Positions 8,422 through 16,924 of a stretch of DNA of 64,000 bases are shown one piece after another. The DNA comes from Chloroflexota bacterium (lineage in GTDB: Bacteria > Chloroflexota > Anaerolineae > Anaerolineales > UBA4823): positions 150,497 to 214,496 of the forward strand of contig JAJUJL010000006.1 of the NCBI GenBank assembly GCA_029265355.1. Reading direction: 5' to 3'. Numbering within the stretch: position 1 is the stretch's first letter; each line of letters starts with the position of its first letter. The notes under the pieces were generated by a model. The model saw only the letters and a list, made by a program, of their open reading frames with translations, searched no databases and was not told where the DNA came from. Position numbers and translations under genes: made by a program.

Positions 8422-8479
8422 CTGTCATTCCAAGACTGGATGACGCTTCCAGCGTCATGGAAACATCTCGCAATGACAG
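8422..8479. repeat. REP-like intergenic palindromic element
   Basis: The outer inverted ends are CTGTCATT (8422-8429) and AATGACAG (8472-8479). They enclose a perfect inner hairpin, ATGACGCT (8440-8447) with AGCGTCAT (8451-8458). The ends match the TGTCAT...ATGACA type of repeat also seen at 29282-29429 and, on one side only, at 50991-51055. It lies in the divergent region between tetR and nirS. Confidence 0.55.
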
Positions 8480-8573
8480 CTAAGGTCAAATAAGGAGGAC
8501 CTGCTCAGTCACAACCTGCTTGTCCCATCATTGCTTCAGGATCACGATCTCGGGCGCCAGGCTGCCAGATCAA

Positions 8574-8589
8574 TTTGCGCCAGCGCAAA
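8574..8589. promoter_or_regulatory. Palindrome upstream of nirS
   Basis: A 16-bp inverted repeat, TTTGCGC-CA-GCGCAAA, lies 98 bp before the nirS start codon. It could be a regulator binding site. It does not match the FNR/DNR consensus TTGAT-N4-ATCAA. The rest of 8257-8687 holds the REP-like element and no gene that I can support. Confidence 0.35.
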
Positions 8590-8687
8590 GAAAGCATCCG
8601 CTCTTAGGGTTATGATGATGATTGAATTGCGGCAAGAATTTCCGCGAGCACTCAAGAAAACTATTCGTCAAAGTCGAGGAGAGCGAG

Positions 8688-10751
8688 ATGAGAAGCATCG
8701 CAAAAAAAGTTATGCTCTTGATCCTGGCTGCGGTCTTCCTGGGAGGCTGCAGCCTGTTCATCAAGACGCCCTCGGAGCAGCCGGCCTCGGCGCCCGAGTC
8801 GGCCCAATCTCCGGGGTTGTATGATGAAGAAGTCGCCCTGGCAGCGTTCAGCAAGGGAGGCTGCGCGGCATGCCATGTGATCCCGGGTGTGCCGGGTGCG
8901 GTGGGCACGCTGGGACCAAGCCTGGCGGGTATCGGTAAAACTGGCGCTGCCAACATTCAACTGGCAGACTATTCGGGCAGCGCAAAAACGCTCGAAGACT
9001 ATCTCCGCGAAGGCATCCTGGATCCAGACGCTTATATTTCCAAGGCTTGCGGCGGAGCACCCTGCCAGGCGGGGCTGATGCCCAAGACATTCCGGGACAC
9101 CTACAGCGATGAAGAGATAGCCGCCATGGTGGGTTTCCTGGCGAAATTGCAGGATGAAAGCGCCGTGGCAGAAGCCGCGCCAGCCGGCGAAGCAGCGACT
9201 ACTGCCGCGCCGGTGCTCAGCGAGCAAGAATTTGCCTGGGCCAAGCAGACTTACTTCGAGCGCTGCGCTGGCTGCCATGGCACGCTGCGCAAAGGCGCCA
9301 CCGGCCCGGCGCTGACGCCGGACCTGACCCTGCCCAAGGGAACCCTGGCGCTTTCGGCGATCATCTTCAATGGCACCATGAAGGGCATGCCCGACTGGGG
9401 CAAACAGGGCTTTTTCACCGAGGCGGAGACTGAAGTGATGGCGAAGTTCATCCAGAACGAGCCGCCGCAGCCCCCCGAGATGTCGCTGGAACAGATGAAG
9501 GCCACCTGGAAGCTGTTAGTGCCGCCCGAGCAGCGCCCCACCTCGCCGCAGACCAGCCGCGATTGGGAGAACTATTTCGTGGTCACTCTGCGCGACGCCG
9601 GGCAGGTGGCGATCATCGATGGCGACACTTATGAGATCGTCAATACGGTGGATACCGGCTATGCAGTGCATATCTCGCGCATGTCGGCCACCGGGCGTTA
9701 TGTGTACACCATTGGGCGGGATGGCAAGCTGGCCATGATCGACCTATGGATGGAGATACCGGAGAAAGTTGCCGAAGCGCAGTTGTGCTACGATGCCCGC
9801 TCAGTAGAAGTCAGCAAATACGTGGGGGCGGAAGGCGATTTTACCGATAAGCTGGCAATTGTCGGCTGCTATTGGCCACCCCATTTTGTCATCCTGGATG
9901 GGCAGACGCTGGAGCCGTTCAAAATTGTCAGCACGCGCAGTTACACTTATGACACCGAGGAATTTCACCCCGAGCCGCGCGTGGCCAGCATCGTGGCCTC
10001 GCATTACAAACCGGAATGGATTGTCAATGTCAAAGAGACCGGGCAGGTCTGGCTGGTCAACTACGTCGATCCGGTGAACCCTTCAATTAAAATGATCGAG
10101 GCTGAGCGTTTCCTGCACGATGGCGGTTGGGATTCCACGCGGCGTTATTTCCTGGTGGCGGCTAACCAATCCAACAAGATCGCGGTGATCGATGCTCAAG
10201 AGGGTAAGTTAACCGCCCTGGTGGATACGCCAGCCGTGCCACACCCCGGGCGCGGCGCCAACTGGATCGATCCAGAATTTGGACCGGTGTGGAGCACCTC
10301 TCACCTGGGCGACCCAGCGCTGGTATCGATTGGCACCGATCCCGAGGGACACCCGGACTCAGCCTGGAAGGCGGTGCGGGTGACGCCTTTGCCCGGCGCT
10401 GGCAGCCTGTTCATCAAGACGCATCCCAACAGCAAGTGGGTATGGGTGGACCTGGTGTTGAACTCCGATCCGAAACTCTCTCGCACGGTGTGCGTGATCG
10501 AAAAAGCCAATCCGGCAGAAGTGTACAAGTGTTGGGAAGTGGGCAGTTATGGCCGCGCTGTGCACATGGAGTACAACAAGCAAGGCACTGAGGTGTGGGT
10601 CAGCCTGTGGGGCGCAGCAGATGTTCCGGGAGAAACCGGAGAGATCGTGGTGTATGACGATGCCACGTTGGAAGAGAAGGCGCGCATTCCCAATTTGATC
10701 ACACCCACCGGAAAGTTCAACGTATACAACACGGTGCACGATATTTACTAG
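8688..10751 (+). CDS. nirS: Cytochrome cd1 nitrite reductase, lipoprotein with an extra N-terminal cytochrome c domain
   Basis: This enzyme reduces nitrite to nitric oxide outside the cytoplasmic membrane. The 687-residue product has a lipoprotein signal (LAAVFLGGC, modified Cys near residue 20). It then carries an extra class-I cytochrome c domain (CAACH at 59-63) and the canonical NirS haem-c domain (CAGCH at 193-197, followed by the NirS-like LRKGATGPALTPD). The eight-bladed d1 propeller follows. The presumed d1 axial ligand is His328 (YAVHISRMS). The two catalytic His are His439 (VASHYKPEW) and His519 (PHPGRGAN). Both catalytic His argue for NirS rather than NirF or NirN. Typical NirS has fewer than 600 residues, so the first cytochrome is an addition. 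GAGGAG precedes the ATG by about 7 bases. No d1-haem biosynthesis genes are in the window. Confidence 0.9.
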   Translation: MRSIAKKVMLLILAAVFLGGCSLFIKTPSEQPASAPESAQSPGLYDEEVALAAFSKGGCAACHVIPGVPGAVGTLGPSLAGIGKTGAANIQLADYSGSAKTLEDYLREGILDPDAYISKACGGAPCQAGLMPKTFRDTYSDEEIAAMVGFLAKLQDESAVAEAAPAGEAATTAAPVLSEQEFAWAKQTYFERCAGCHGTLRKGATGPALTPDLTLPKGTLALSAIIFNGTMKGMPDWGKQGFFTEAETEVMAKFIQNEPPQPPEMSLEQMKATWKLLVPPEQRPTSPQTSRDWENYFVVTLRDAGQVAIIDGDTYEIVNTVDTGYAVHISRMSATGRYVYTIGRDGKLAMIDLWMEIPEKVAEAQLCYDARSVEVSKYVGAEGDFTDKLAIVGCYWPPHFVILDGQTLEPFKIVSTRSYTYDTEEFHPEPRVASIVASHYKPEWIVNVKETGQVWLVNYVDPVNPSIKMIEAERFLHDGGWDSTRRYFLVAANQSNKIAVIDAQEGKLTALVDTPAVPHPGRGANWIDPEFGPVWSTSHLGDPALVSIGTDPEGHPDSAWKAVRVTPLPGAGSLFIKTHPNSKWVWVDLVLNSDPKLSRTVCVIEKANPAEVYKCWEVGSYGRAVHMEYNKQGTEVWVSLWGAADVPGETGEIVVYDDATLEEKARIPNLITPTGKFNVYNTVHDIY

Positions 10752-10774
10752 CAGCAGGGAAGTTAATAGCGAGT

Positions 10775-10815
10775 GCGGGCTGTTGGCGGAGAGAGCTGGC
10801 TAACAGCCCGCAGTT
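10775..10815 (+). terminator. Rho-independent terminator after nirS
   Basis: A 10-bp stem (GCGGGCTGTT at 10775-10784, AACAGCCCGC at 10802-10811) is followed by AGTTTCTTTT. It separates nirS from hemH, which has its own -10 box. Confidence 0.8.
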
Positions 10816-10820
10816 TCTTT

Positions 10821-10826
10821 TATAAT
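10821..10826 (+). promoter_or_regulatory. -10 element of the hemH promoter
   Basis: A consensus TATAAT lies 33 bp before the chosen ATG. The -35 region overlaps the terminator hairpin and is poor. The position argues against the longer upstream start for hemH. Confidence 0.5.
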
Positions 10827-10859
10827 GCTGAATGCAAGGTATCCTGTCTGAGGATGCAA

Positions 10860-11843
10860 ATGACCATGGAGGAAGCTCTCACGGGTATTCTGATTGCCAA
10901 TACTGGTACCCCTGATGCGCCTGAACCAGCGGCGGTGCGGCGCTACCTGGCGCAGTTTCTCTCCGACCGGCGGGTGATCGAATACCCGAGGTGGGTATGG
11001 CTGCCGTTGCTGCACGGTGTAATCTTGCGCACACGCCCGCAGCGTTCGGCGAAGCTGTACCAGCGGGTGTGGGGTGAACATGGCTCCCCGCTGCTGCACT
11101 ATACCCGGCGGCTGGCGCAAGAACTGGCGGACTGGGCGGCGCAACAGGGCAGGGCAAATCTGCAGGTCGAGGTGGGTATGCGCTACGGCAACCCGTCTAT
11201 CCCAGCCGCTTTGCAGCGGTTGCGCCAATCGGGTGTGCGAAAGCTGGTAGCGCTGCCGCTCTTCCCGCAATTTTCTGGTTCCACCACCGGCTCGATCTTT
11301 GATGCGATCATTGCAGAGCTCAGCGCCTGGCGCAGCTTGCCTGACCTGCATTTCATCGCCGGCTACCACGACCATCCCGCATACCTGGATGCGATGGCGG
11401 ACCACATCCGCCGCGCCTGGCAAACACGCCAGCCGCCGCGCAAGCTGCTGTTCTCATTTCATGGTATTCCGAAATCCTATGTGGAGCGAGGCGACCCATA
11501 CCAGCAGCAATGCCTGTACACGGCTGAGCGGCTGGCAGAGCGCCTGGGCTTAGGCCGTGAGCAATGGCAGGCGTCCTTCCAGTCGCGCTTTGGGCCACAA
11601 GAGTGGCTCAAGCCGTACACCGATGAGACCTTGCATGCCTTGGGGCGCAGCGGCCTGGATGGGCTGGATGTGGTGTGTCCGGGCTTCGCCGTGGACTGCC
11701 TGGAGACGATCGACGAGATTGGACATGAGGGAAGGCGCACCTTCGAGGAGGCGGGCGGTAAGAATTTCTGCTACCTGCCGGCCTTGAACGACAGCCCGGG
11801 GCATGTCGCGGCGCTTGGCGAAATACTGAAGCCTTATATTTAA
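10860..11843 (+). CDS. hemH: Ferrochelatase
   Basis: Ferrochelatase inserts Fe2+ into protoporphyrin IX (or coproporphyrin III in the coproporphyrin-dependent route), the last metal insertion in haem synthesis. The 327-residue product has the family features: N-terminal GILIANTGTPDAP, the porphyrin-side LPLFPQFSGSTTGS, the catalytic His in FSFHGIPKSYVERGDPY, and the VVCPGFAVDCLETIDEI motif containing the conserved Glu. The start at 10860 is chosen because GAGG lies 6 bases upstream and the frame further upstream runs through the terminator and promoter. Its position after the haem-rich NirS gene fits cofactor demand, but a terminator separates the two. Confidence 0.93.
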   Translation: MTMEEALTGILIANTGTPDAPEPAAVRRYLAQFLSDRRVIEYPRWVWLPLLHGVILRTRPQRSAKLYQRVWGEHGSPLLHYTRRLAQELADWAAQQGRANLQVEVGMRYGNPSIPAALQRLRQSGVRKLVALPLFPQFSGSTTGSIFDAIIAELSAWRSLPDLHFIAGYHDHPAYLDAMADHIRRAWQTRQPPRKLLFSFHGIPKSYVERGDPYQQQCLYTAERLAERLGLGREQWQASFQSRFGPQEWLKPYTDETLHALGRSGLDGLDVVCPGFAVDCLETIDEIGHEGRRTFEEAGGKNFCYLPALNDSPGHVAALGEILKPYI

Positions 11844-11846
11844 TCC

Positions 11847-11878
11847 GGAGAGCCGCCAGGCAGCGTTGGCGGCTCTCC
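11847..11878. terminator. Hairpin between convergent genes
   Basis: A perfect 12-bp stem (GGAGAGCCGCCA at 11847-11858, TGGCGGCTCTCC at 11867-11878) with an 8-base loop sits 3 bp after hemH and 17 bp from the end of the convergent GyrI-like gene. A strong U tract is absent on both strands, so it is a probable but atypical bidirectional terminator. Confidence 0.55.
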
Positions 11879-11894
11879 AGCGTCGACGCTCGCC

Positions 11895-12362
11895 TCAGGC
11901 GATGACCGGCAGGTACAGGTCGAAGACGTATCTTGTGGGATCGGTTTCCAATGGGTTGAGCAAATTTTCCAGCCATTGGTGCTGGCCACGCTGGTAGGGG
12001 CTATGCTCCCGCCAGGCGACCAGCTCATGCCAGACGCGGCCGATGTTTTCAAGATTCTCGAAATGGGTGACTGCGTATAAGCCTCCAGAAAAGTGTTTGA
12101 TCTCCACCTCGCCTTGTCCCAGAACATCAGCTGGCACCGTGACCCAGATTTCGTAGCCATAGTTGGGGCTGCCCGCCGAGGGGCTGGGGTTATTGAAGCC
12201 AAAGTGGCGGTAGCGCTCACCATAGCCTTCTAACAGGTCATTGGCTTGCAGGAAGGCGAGCATCTTTTTATGCGCCAGCTCTTCCGGGTTGGGTCCGAAG
12301 CCCAGGGCGCTGGCCACCCGCATGGGCTCGAGCGATACAATCCTTACATCCAGGTCAGACAT
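11895..12362 (-). CDS. GyrI-like small-molecule-binding domain protein
   Basis: The 155-residue product starts with DVRIVSLEPMRVASALGFG and contains the GYEIWVTVPADV and FSGGLYAVTHFENLENI blocks typical of stand-alone GyrI/AraC effector-binding domains (SHS2 duplication). No DNA-binding domain is fused. Such proteins bind or hydrolyse small hydrophobic ligands or act as inhibitors. It is divergent from a WYL-domain regulator across about 107 bp, a frequent regulator-target arrangement, so its expression is probably controlled by that neighbour. Confidence 0.8.
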   Translation of the reverse strand: MSDLDVRIVSLEPMRVASALGFGPNPEELAHKKMLAFLQANDLLEGYGERYRHFGFNNPSPSAGSPNYGYEIWVTVPADVLGQGEVEIKHFSGGLYAVTHFENLENIGRVWHELVAWREHSPYQRGQHQWLENLLNPLETDPTRYVFDLYLPVIA

Positions 12363-12469
12363 TTTTTTCTCCTATACATGTTGAGGTTTTTAATCATTCT
12401 ACGCATAAAATAAGCCATCTGATGTCATATTTTGAGATTAAAATGATGGAAAACGGACGAGGTGAAGGT

Positions 12470-13432
12470 ATGCGTGCAGACCGTTTACTCTCGATTTTGC
12501 TGCTGCTCCTGCAGCGCAGGCAGGCCACCGCCGGGGAGTTGGCGCGTCAATTGGGCGTCTCGGTGCGCACCATCTCCCGCGATCTGGAGGCGTTGAACCA
12601 GGCAGGCGTCCCGCTTTACACCGAGCGAGGCATAGGGGGTGGTTGGCGGTTGGTGGAAGAATACCGCACCGACCTGAGCGGTATGACGCCATCTGAAGTG
12701 CAGGCGCTGCGCCTGCTGAATATTCCTGAAGCCCTGGGAGCGCTGCAAGTTGGCGCCGATTTGCGCAATGCTCTTCTCAAGTTGCTCGCCGCGGCAGCGC
12801 GTTATGAAGATCGCGGTGCAGGCCAGTCGCAGATCATTTTCCTGGATTGGGCGGAGAAGGAACGCCATCCAGAGGCTGAAGCGCATCTCAAGCTGTTGTA
12901 TCGCGCAATTCTTGAGTCACGCCAGGTGGGATTGACCTACCGTTATGGCAATTTTGTGGATGTAAACCAGCGGGTGGATCCGTATGGTTTGGTAGCCAGG
13001 CAAGGCGCCTGGGTGCTGGTGTATATGACAGGGCAGCGCCTGCGCGGGCTTCGCCTGAGTGAATTGGTCGGGCTGCAGCTCCTCGAGACACATTTTCGGC
13101 GGCAGGAAGGATTTGACCTGCCTGCTGCCTGGCGCAAGCTGCAAGCCGAGATGGCGGTGGAGTTCAGCTTTGCGGTGCGCCTGCGCCTCTCACCGCAGAT
13201 GGCTGCCTGGCTGGATGTGCTGCAACAGAAGCGTACCTTTCGAGTGGGAACGGTTTTGGGAAATGCACAACCGGGTGAATGGCGGGAAATTGAGATTTAT
13301 TTCGAAAATTTCGAATCGGCGCGAGCGGAACTGCTCGCCTGGGGCGGCAGCGTGGAGGTGCTGGAACCCTTAGCTTTGCGGCTCAGTATGAGCGACTACG
13401 CCGCTCAAATCCTGGCGCGGTATCAAAAATAA
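12470..13432 (+). CDS. HTH-WYL domain transcriptional regulator
   Basis: The 320-residue product has an N-terminal HTH_11/DeoR-like winged helix (ADRLLSILLLLLQRRQ ... LGVSVRTISRDLEAL, about residues 2-57), followed by a WYL ligand-binding domain. Its key motif region is YRYGNFVDVNQRVDPYGLVARQG with a degenerate W-Y-L signature (WVLVYM), and a WCX-like C-terminal extension is present. The start at 12470 has GAGG 7 bases upstream. Upstream in-frame ATGs lack a binding site. It probably regulates the divergent GyrI-like gene in response to a small molecule or nucleotide. Its 3' end overlaps the convergent membrane gene by 63 bp. Confidence 0.9.
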   Translation: MRADRLLSILLLLLQRRQATAGELARQLGVSVRTISRDLEALNQAGVPLYTERGIGGGWRLVEEYRTDLSGMTPSEVQALRLLNIPEALGALQVGADLRNALLKLLAAAARYEDRGAGQSQIIFLDWAEKERHPEAEAHLKLLYRAILESRQVGLTYRYGNFVDVNQRVDPYGLVARQGAWVLVYMTGQRLRGLRLSELVGLQLLETHFRRQEGFDLPAAWRKLQAEMAVEFSFAVRLRLSPQMAAWLDVLQQKRTFRVGTVLGNAQPGEWREIEIYFENFESARAELLAWGGSVEVLEPLALRLSMSDYAAQILARYQK

Positions 13433-13690
13433 GCGCGTGAGCGCAGCCGTGATGGCGAATATTCCAGCAGGAATGCTTGCCAGCAGAATCACAAGCACAC
13501 CCAGCCCATTCAGCAGTTGAACCGGCGATAAGGGAAGGAGCGCCAGTGCAAACGCTTGTGATGATGCGGCGCTCATATCCATCAGCGCGCCGCCCAACAG
13601 CAAGCCCAGTATGAAAATGATCCCAGCGCTCAAGAGCATTGTGCGGCAGAAAGCGCGCAGTTTGGTCGTTTGTCGGCTTGAAGTTGTCAT
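13370..13690 (-). CDS. Small hypothetical membrane protein
   Basis: The 106-residue product has two clear hydrophobic helices (about 17-40 and 60-88) and a basic N-terminus. A very good ribosome binding site (AAGGAGAGG) lies 3 to 10 bases before the ATG, the main reason to accept the ORF. Its last 63 bp overlap the end of the WYL regulator gene on the other strand. There is no recognised family. Confidence 0.6.
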   Translation of the reverse strand: MTTSSRQTTKLRAFCRTMLLSAGIIFILGLLLGGALMDMSAASSQAFALALLPLSPVQLLNGLGVLVILLASIPAGIFAITAALTRLFLIPRQDLSGVVAHTEPQS

Positions 13691-13762
13691 GGGCCTCTCC
13701 TTCAGGCTTGATTTTAGCTGCAGAAAGAGGTCGGCGCACTCGCCGGGGGGAGAGGCTTTACC

Positions 13763-13779
13763 CTGGTCAGGTGGACAGT
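13763..13779 (-). repeat. Second copy of the 17-bp shared sequence
   Basis: This is the exact inverted copy of 1460-1476, located immediately after the stop codon of the SpoIIE-type phosphatase gene. On the minus strand, TAAA and a C-rich run follow, as in the first copy. Confidence 0.5.
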
Positions 13780-16017
13780 CTAAAGGCGGGTAGACCAGCG
13801 CTTGGGTGTGCGCAAGCCCGATCCGATGCCCAGGCTGTTCCAGCGCGAACGCGCCCCGGTCCGGTCAGAGGGTGTGCCAAGCTCAGGGACAGCATTGCCT
13901 TCTGATTGGGGCTCGACGATCTCTTCTGATGGCGGGCTTTGCTCTTCTTCTTTTGCCTGAACATCACGCACCAGCACCAGCAAGGTGATGTCATCGAATT
14001 GGGAGGCTTTGCCGACGAATTCTTTGACGGAAGCCAGGATGGCAGCCTGGATTTCCTGCGCTGGACGGTTGATGCTCGCCAGGGCGACTTCCATCAGTCG
14101 CCGCTCTTTGTAGAAGCTCCCGTCGCTATTTTGGGCATCGGGGATGCCGTCGGTGTACAGGATCAAGGCTGCGCCGGGGTCAATCTGGATCACTTCTTGC
14201 GTCCAGGTGGCATCCGGATCAACACCGATGGGTATACCCGTGGGCGTGAGGGCAGTGAATGTGCCGCCATCCTGATTGTTGATCAAGAAAGGTGGGTTGT
14301 GCCCGGCGTTGCTGTAGGTGAGGGTGCCCAGGCGCGGGTCGAGAATGCCATAGAAGGCAGTAACAAAGAGGTTAGCGCGGGCATCCTGCAGGATGCGCTC
14401 ATTGGCAGAGAAGAAAACAATGTCCGGGCGCGCTTCGTACTCCAAGGCATAGGTGCGAAACAGTGTGCGGGAGAGCGCCATGTATAGGGCTGCGCCTAAG
14501 CCTTTATCGGCTACATCTGCTACCAGGATGCCCACCCTGCCATCTGGCAGCGGGATGAAATCGAAGAAGTCCCCGGAAGTCTCGCGAGCGGGCACCAGCG
14601 TGACTGCCAGCTCCCAACCAGCCAGATCAGGCAGCTCGTTGGGCAGAAAACTGGCCTGTATGCGCCCGGCAAACTCCAATTCTTGCAGCGTGGCCTGGAA
14701 TTCCAGGGATTCGGAGTAGATGCGCGCCTGGTGCAAGGCGGATGCAACCTGAGCGGCGAGCGACTGGGCTGCCGGGAAGAGCGCGGTGAGCGCCTTGCGA
14801 TGCCAGGGCTGCGCCAGGCTGCGCAGCTCGATATAGACGCAACCCAATGGTTGGTTGCTGTCGACCTCCAGGATGGGCGTGATGATGGCGGGCGAGTGGT
14901 GGATCGCTGCGCTGTTCCAGGGTAAGGGCTCGCCCTCGAGAAAGGCATGCGCCTGGCGCTGGTCCTGAACCCAGTCCCAGATCTGTTCCATTTCCGGCGA
15001 CCATTCCTGGGGGTGGCGGTGTAAAAACTGGTTCGAGCTCAGCCAAATGGCTACGCGACCAGAGGGGAACATGTTGGGCACATGCTCATCCAGCAGGTTG
15101 GAGAGGCGCGAAGCATCCAGCGGGGAGGTGATGATATCCCGGCTGAGGTGCTCCAACTGTTCGAGCTGGCGCGTTTGTTGGCGGCTCAGCTCAGCTACCC
15201 AGCTCAACTGGCGAGAAATGTAAGCCACGATGAGCAAGCCCATGGAGATGAAAATGAACACGACCAGGCCTTGCTGAAAATACAGCCCTGCCACCAGGAT
15301 AGCGAATGGGTTGGCCACGGTGGGCAGGCCCAACGCCATGATAAGAAAGCGCAGCAGCGGGCGGATAGATGTGCTGGAGATAGCCACGCGCTGCATCCAG
15401 ATGGCAAGCGCAATGTAGGGCGTCCAGATGATGAGCACCAGTATGAAATACGCTGAAAGAGCCAGGCTGCCGGCGAGAATTGCCTGTGTGTCTGGGGCGC
15501 TCAGCGGAATCTTGCCCCCGAAGCGCGCATAGACCTGCAGGCTGATCAGGTACGCCAGGGTAACATTGCTGATCTCCATGGCCTGGGCGCGCCATTGGTT
15601 CCAACGGGCTGCCGTGGATGGAGCCCAGTACAGGTTCCAGGCAAAACGGACGAAAGAGTTGATCACGCTCAACCAAAGCGCTATCGGTCCGTAGAGAAAT
15701 GCGGCTGCCCACTGCACCATACCTGCCAGAGAGCCCTCGGCGCTGCCATAGCGGTCAGTATGGATTTCCACAATCAGAAAATAATTCAACTGGTTGAAGA
15801 TGACGATCAAAGCGCCGAACAGAAGCAGCATAGGCCAGGCAGCGAGTACGATGCTGGTATCGCTGGCGAGCACTAACCAGACAAGGCCTGCCACAGCAAA
15901 TGGCGCGATCAGCAGGAACATGAGAACGTCGCCGGCTCCAGCCAGGCGGCGCTGCTCGTTCATATTCTCTAGCTCGGGCCAAAACACGCGGGCGAGAGAA
16001 GTTAAGAGATTTCTCAT
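13780..16017 (-). CDS. Membrane SpoIIE-type PP2C phosphatase with GAF-like domain
   Basis: The 745-residue product has six or seven hydrophobic helices in the first 270 residues. A short coiled coil and a GAF-like segment follow (about 290-430). The PPM/SpoIIE phosphatase domain spans about 450-690, with metal-binding motifs SGDFFDF, VADVADKGLGAALYMA, YSNAGHNPP and FDDITLL. This is the RsbU-type architecture, in which a membrane or ligand sensor controls dephosphorylation of an anti-sigma-factor antagonist. No RsbV/RsbW gene is nearby, so the target is elsewhere. The C-terminal 60 residues are low-complexity and acidic then basic. Confidence 0.9.
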   Translation of the reverse strand: MRNLLTSLARVFWPELENMNEQRRLAGAGDVLMFLLIAPFAVAGLVWLVLASDTSIVLAAWPMLLLFGALIVIFNQLNYFLIVEIHTDRYGSAEGSLAGMVQWAAAFLYGPIALWLSVINSFVRFAWNLYWAPSTAARWNQWRAQAMEISNVTLAYLISLQVYARFGGKIPLSAPDTQAILAGSLALSAYFILVLIIWTPYIALAIWMQRVAISSTSIRPLLRFLIMALGLPTVANPFAILVAGLYFQQGLVVFIFISMGLLIVAYISRQLSWVAELSRQQTRQLEQLEHLSRDIITSPLDASRLSNLLDEHVPNMFPSGRVAIWLSSNQFLHRHPQEWSPEMEQIWDWVQDQRQAHAFLEGEPLPWNSAAIHHSPAIITPILEVDSNQPLGCVYIELRSLAQPWHRKALTALFPAAQSLAAQVASALHQARIYSESLEFQATLQELEFAGRIQASFLPNELPDLAGWELAVTLVPARETSGDFFDFIPLPDGRVGILVADVADKGLGAALYMALSRTLFRTYALEYEARPDIVFFSANERILQDARANLFVTAFYGILDPRLGTLTYSNAGHNPPFLINNQDGGTFTALTPTGIPIGVDPDATWTQEVIQIDPGAALILYTDGIPDAQNSDGSFYKERRLMEVALASINRPAQEIQAAILASVKEFVGKASQFDDITLLVLVRDVQAKEEEQSPPSEEIVEPQSEGNAVPELGTPSDRTGARSRWNSLGIGSGLRTPKRWSTRL

Positions 16018-16253
16018 GCCCAGGATTATATCCTATCGGAGTTACGCACTTCAGATGGGTTTGGGAGGTGTTTTGACCGGCTTAGCTTGCCAAAACATCT
16101 CTCGGTGTTTCACCGGAAGTGTTTTTACAAGAATGTGAACGAGCACCGGCGAAACCCTGGAGAAAACCGCCATCGCGATGGCCGATTTACTGTAAACAAA
16201 CACTTTCAGCGGTTTACTTAACTTCAGGCCAACCGGGTAAGTCTTAAGCAAAA
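16018..16253. other. Gene-free intergenic stretch with hairpins
   Basis: No convincing coding signal is present. It contains a perfect 14-bp palindrome, GCCATCGCGATGGC, near 16169-16182. The imperfect inverted sequences AAGTGTTTTTAC and GTAAACAAACACTT flank that palindrome at about 16118 and 16192. It may be a decayed mobile element end or a structured leader for the SpoIIE-type gene. Confidence 0.3.
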
Positions 16254-16293
16254 CAGGGTGTGAACGCAAATGATAATGCGCGTTCACACCCTG
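16247..16293 (-). terminator. Rho-independent terminator
   Basis: A perfect 14-bp stem (CAGGGTGTGAACGC at 16254-16267, GCGTTCACACCCTG at 16280-16293) is followed on the minus strand by TTTTGCTT. It terminates the small membrane gene ending at 16322. Confidence 0.8.
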
Positions 16294-16321
16294 CTCCCGT
16301 AAAGTTATCGACTGGTAGATC

Positions 16322-16708
16322 TCAAGCAGCGCTGGGCGAGCCAGGCTGGTTGAACAGGGGCACTGAGTCGTCGTCCAGCAGCACCCAGATGGCGTAGATG
16401 CCCAGCAAGGTACCAATGGGCATCAAAGGCAGGTTGAGCACTGCCAACACCAGCGCCAGGATGCGCGCCCATCTCTGGTAGCGCAACAAGCCAAATCCGG
16501 CAACGATGCCGGGCAACGAAGTGGTGAGCAGGATGCCCGCAATGAACAGGGCGGTGATGGTCAGCACGCTCATCGCCACGCGGTCATTGGTGATGATGCC
16601 GATGCTAAAAAACAGGCCGAAAATGCACAGGGCGGTGACCAATCCAAGCGCGCCCAGCACGATGTACAGCCAGCTAACCACTTTGACATGTGTATCCATG
16701 CGATCCAT
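16322..16708 (-). CDS. Hypothetical four-helix membrane protein
   Basis: The 128-residue product has three or four hydrophobic helices (about 12-35, 44-66, 82-100 and a weaker one) and the pattern GLLRYQRWARILALVLAVLNL seen in DUF4064-like bacterial membrane proteins. The start at 16708 is chosen because AAGGAGA lies about 8 bases upstream; the reading frame extends 13 codons further. It is a single-gene unit closed by a terminator. The function is unknown. Confidence 0.7.
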   Translation of the reverse strand: MDRMDTHVKVVSWLYIVLGALGLVTALCIFGLFFSIGIITNDRVAMSVLTITALFIAGILLTTSLPGIVAGFGLLRYQRWARILALVLAVLNLPLMPIGTLLGIYAIWVLLDDDSVPLFNQPGSPSAA

Positions 16709-16924
16709 ATCGATTTTCTCCTTTGTCACCGCATTCACCGAGAGCACGGGGTAGACGTCACATTACCTGGTGCCACCTCACCGTGCCCTATAGCAGTGAT
16801 CCGTAGACTCACTGATTAATACGAAGGTGATATTATAAAGTTGCAGGCTTGCGCTTCGCTCTGGGTTGGCGAGCTGGGAAAATCCGAGGCTACCTGGACG
16901 CCGGTTTTGTGGTATACCTTCGGC

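Noticed and set aside
8600..8660. FNR/DNR box for nirS (TTGAATTGCGGCAA)
   Set aside because: It matches TTGAT-N4-ATCAA poorly in the second half, so it is not claimed.
16051..16416. 121-codon minus-strand frame over the 16 kb gap
   Set aside because: It overlaps a better-supported membrane gene and a terminator hairpin, with no RBS or motif.
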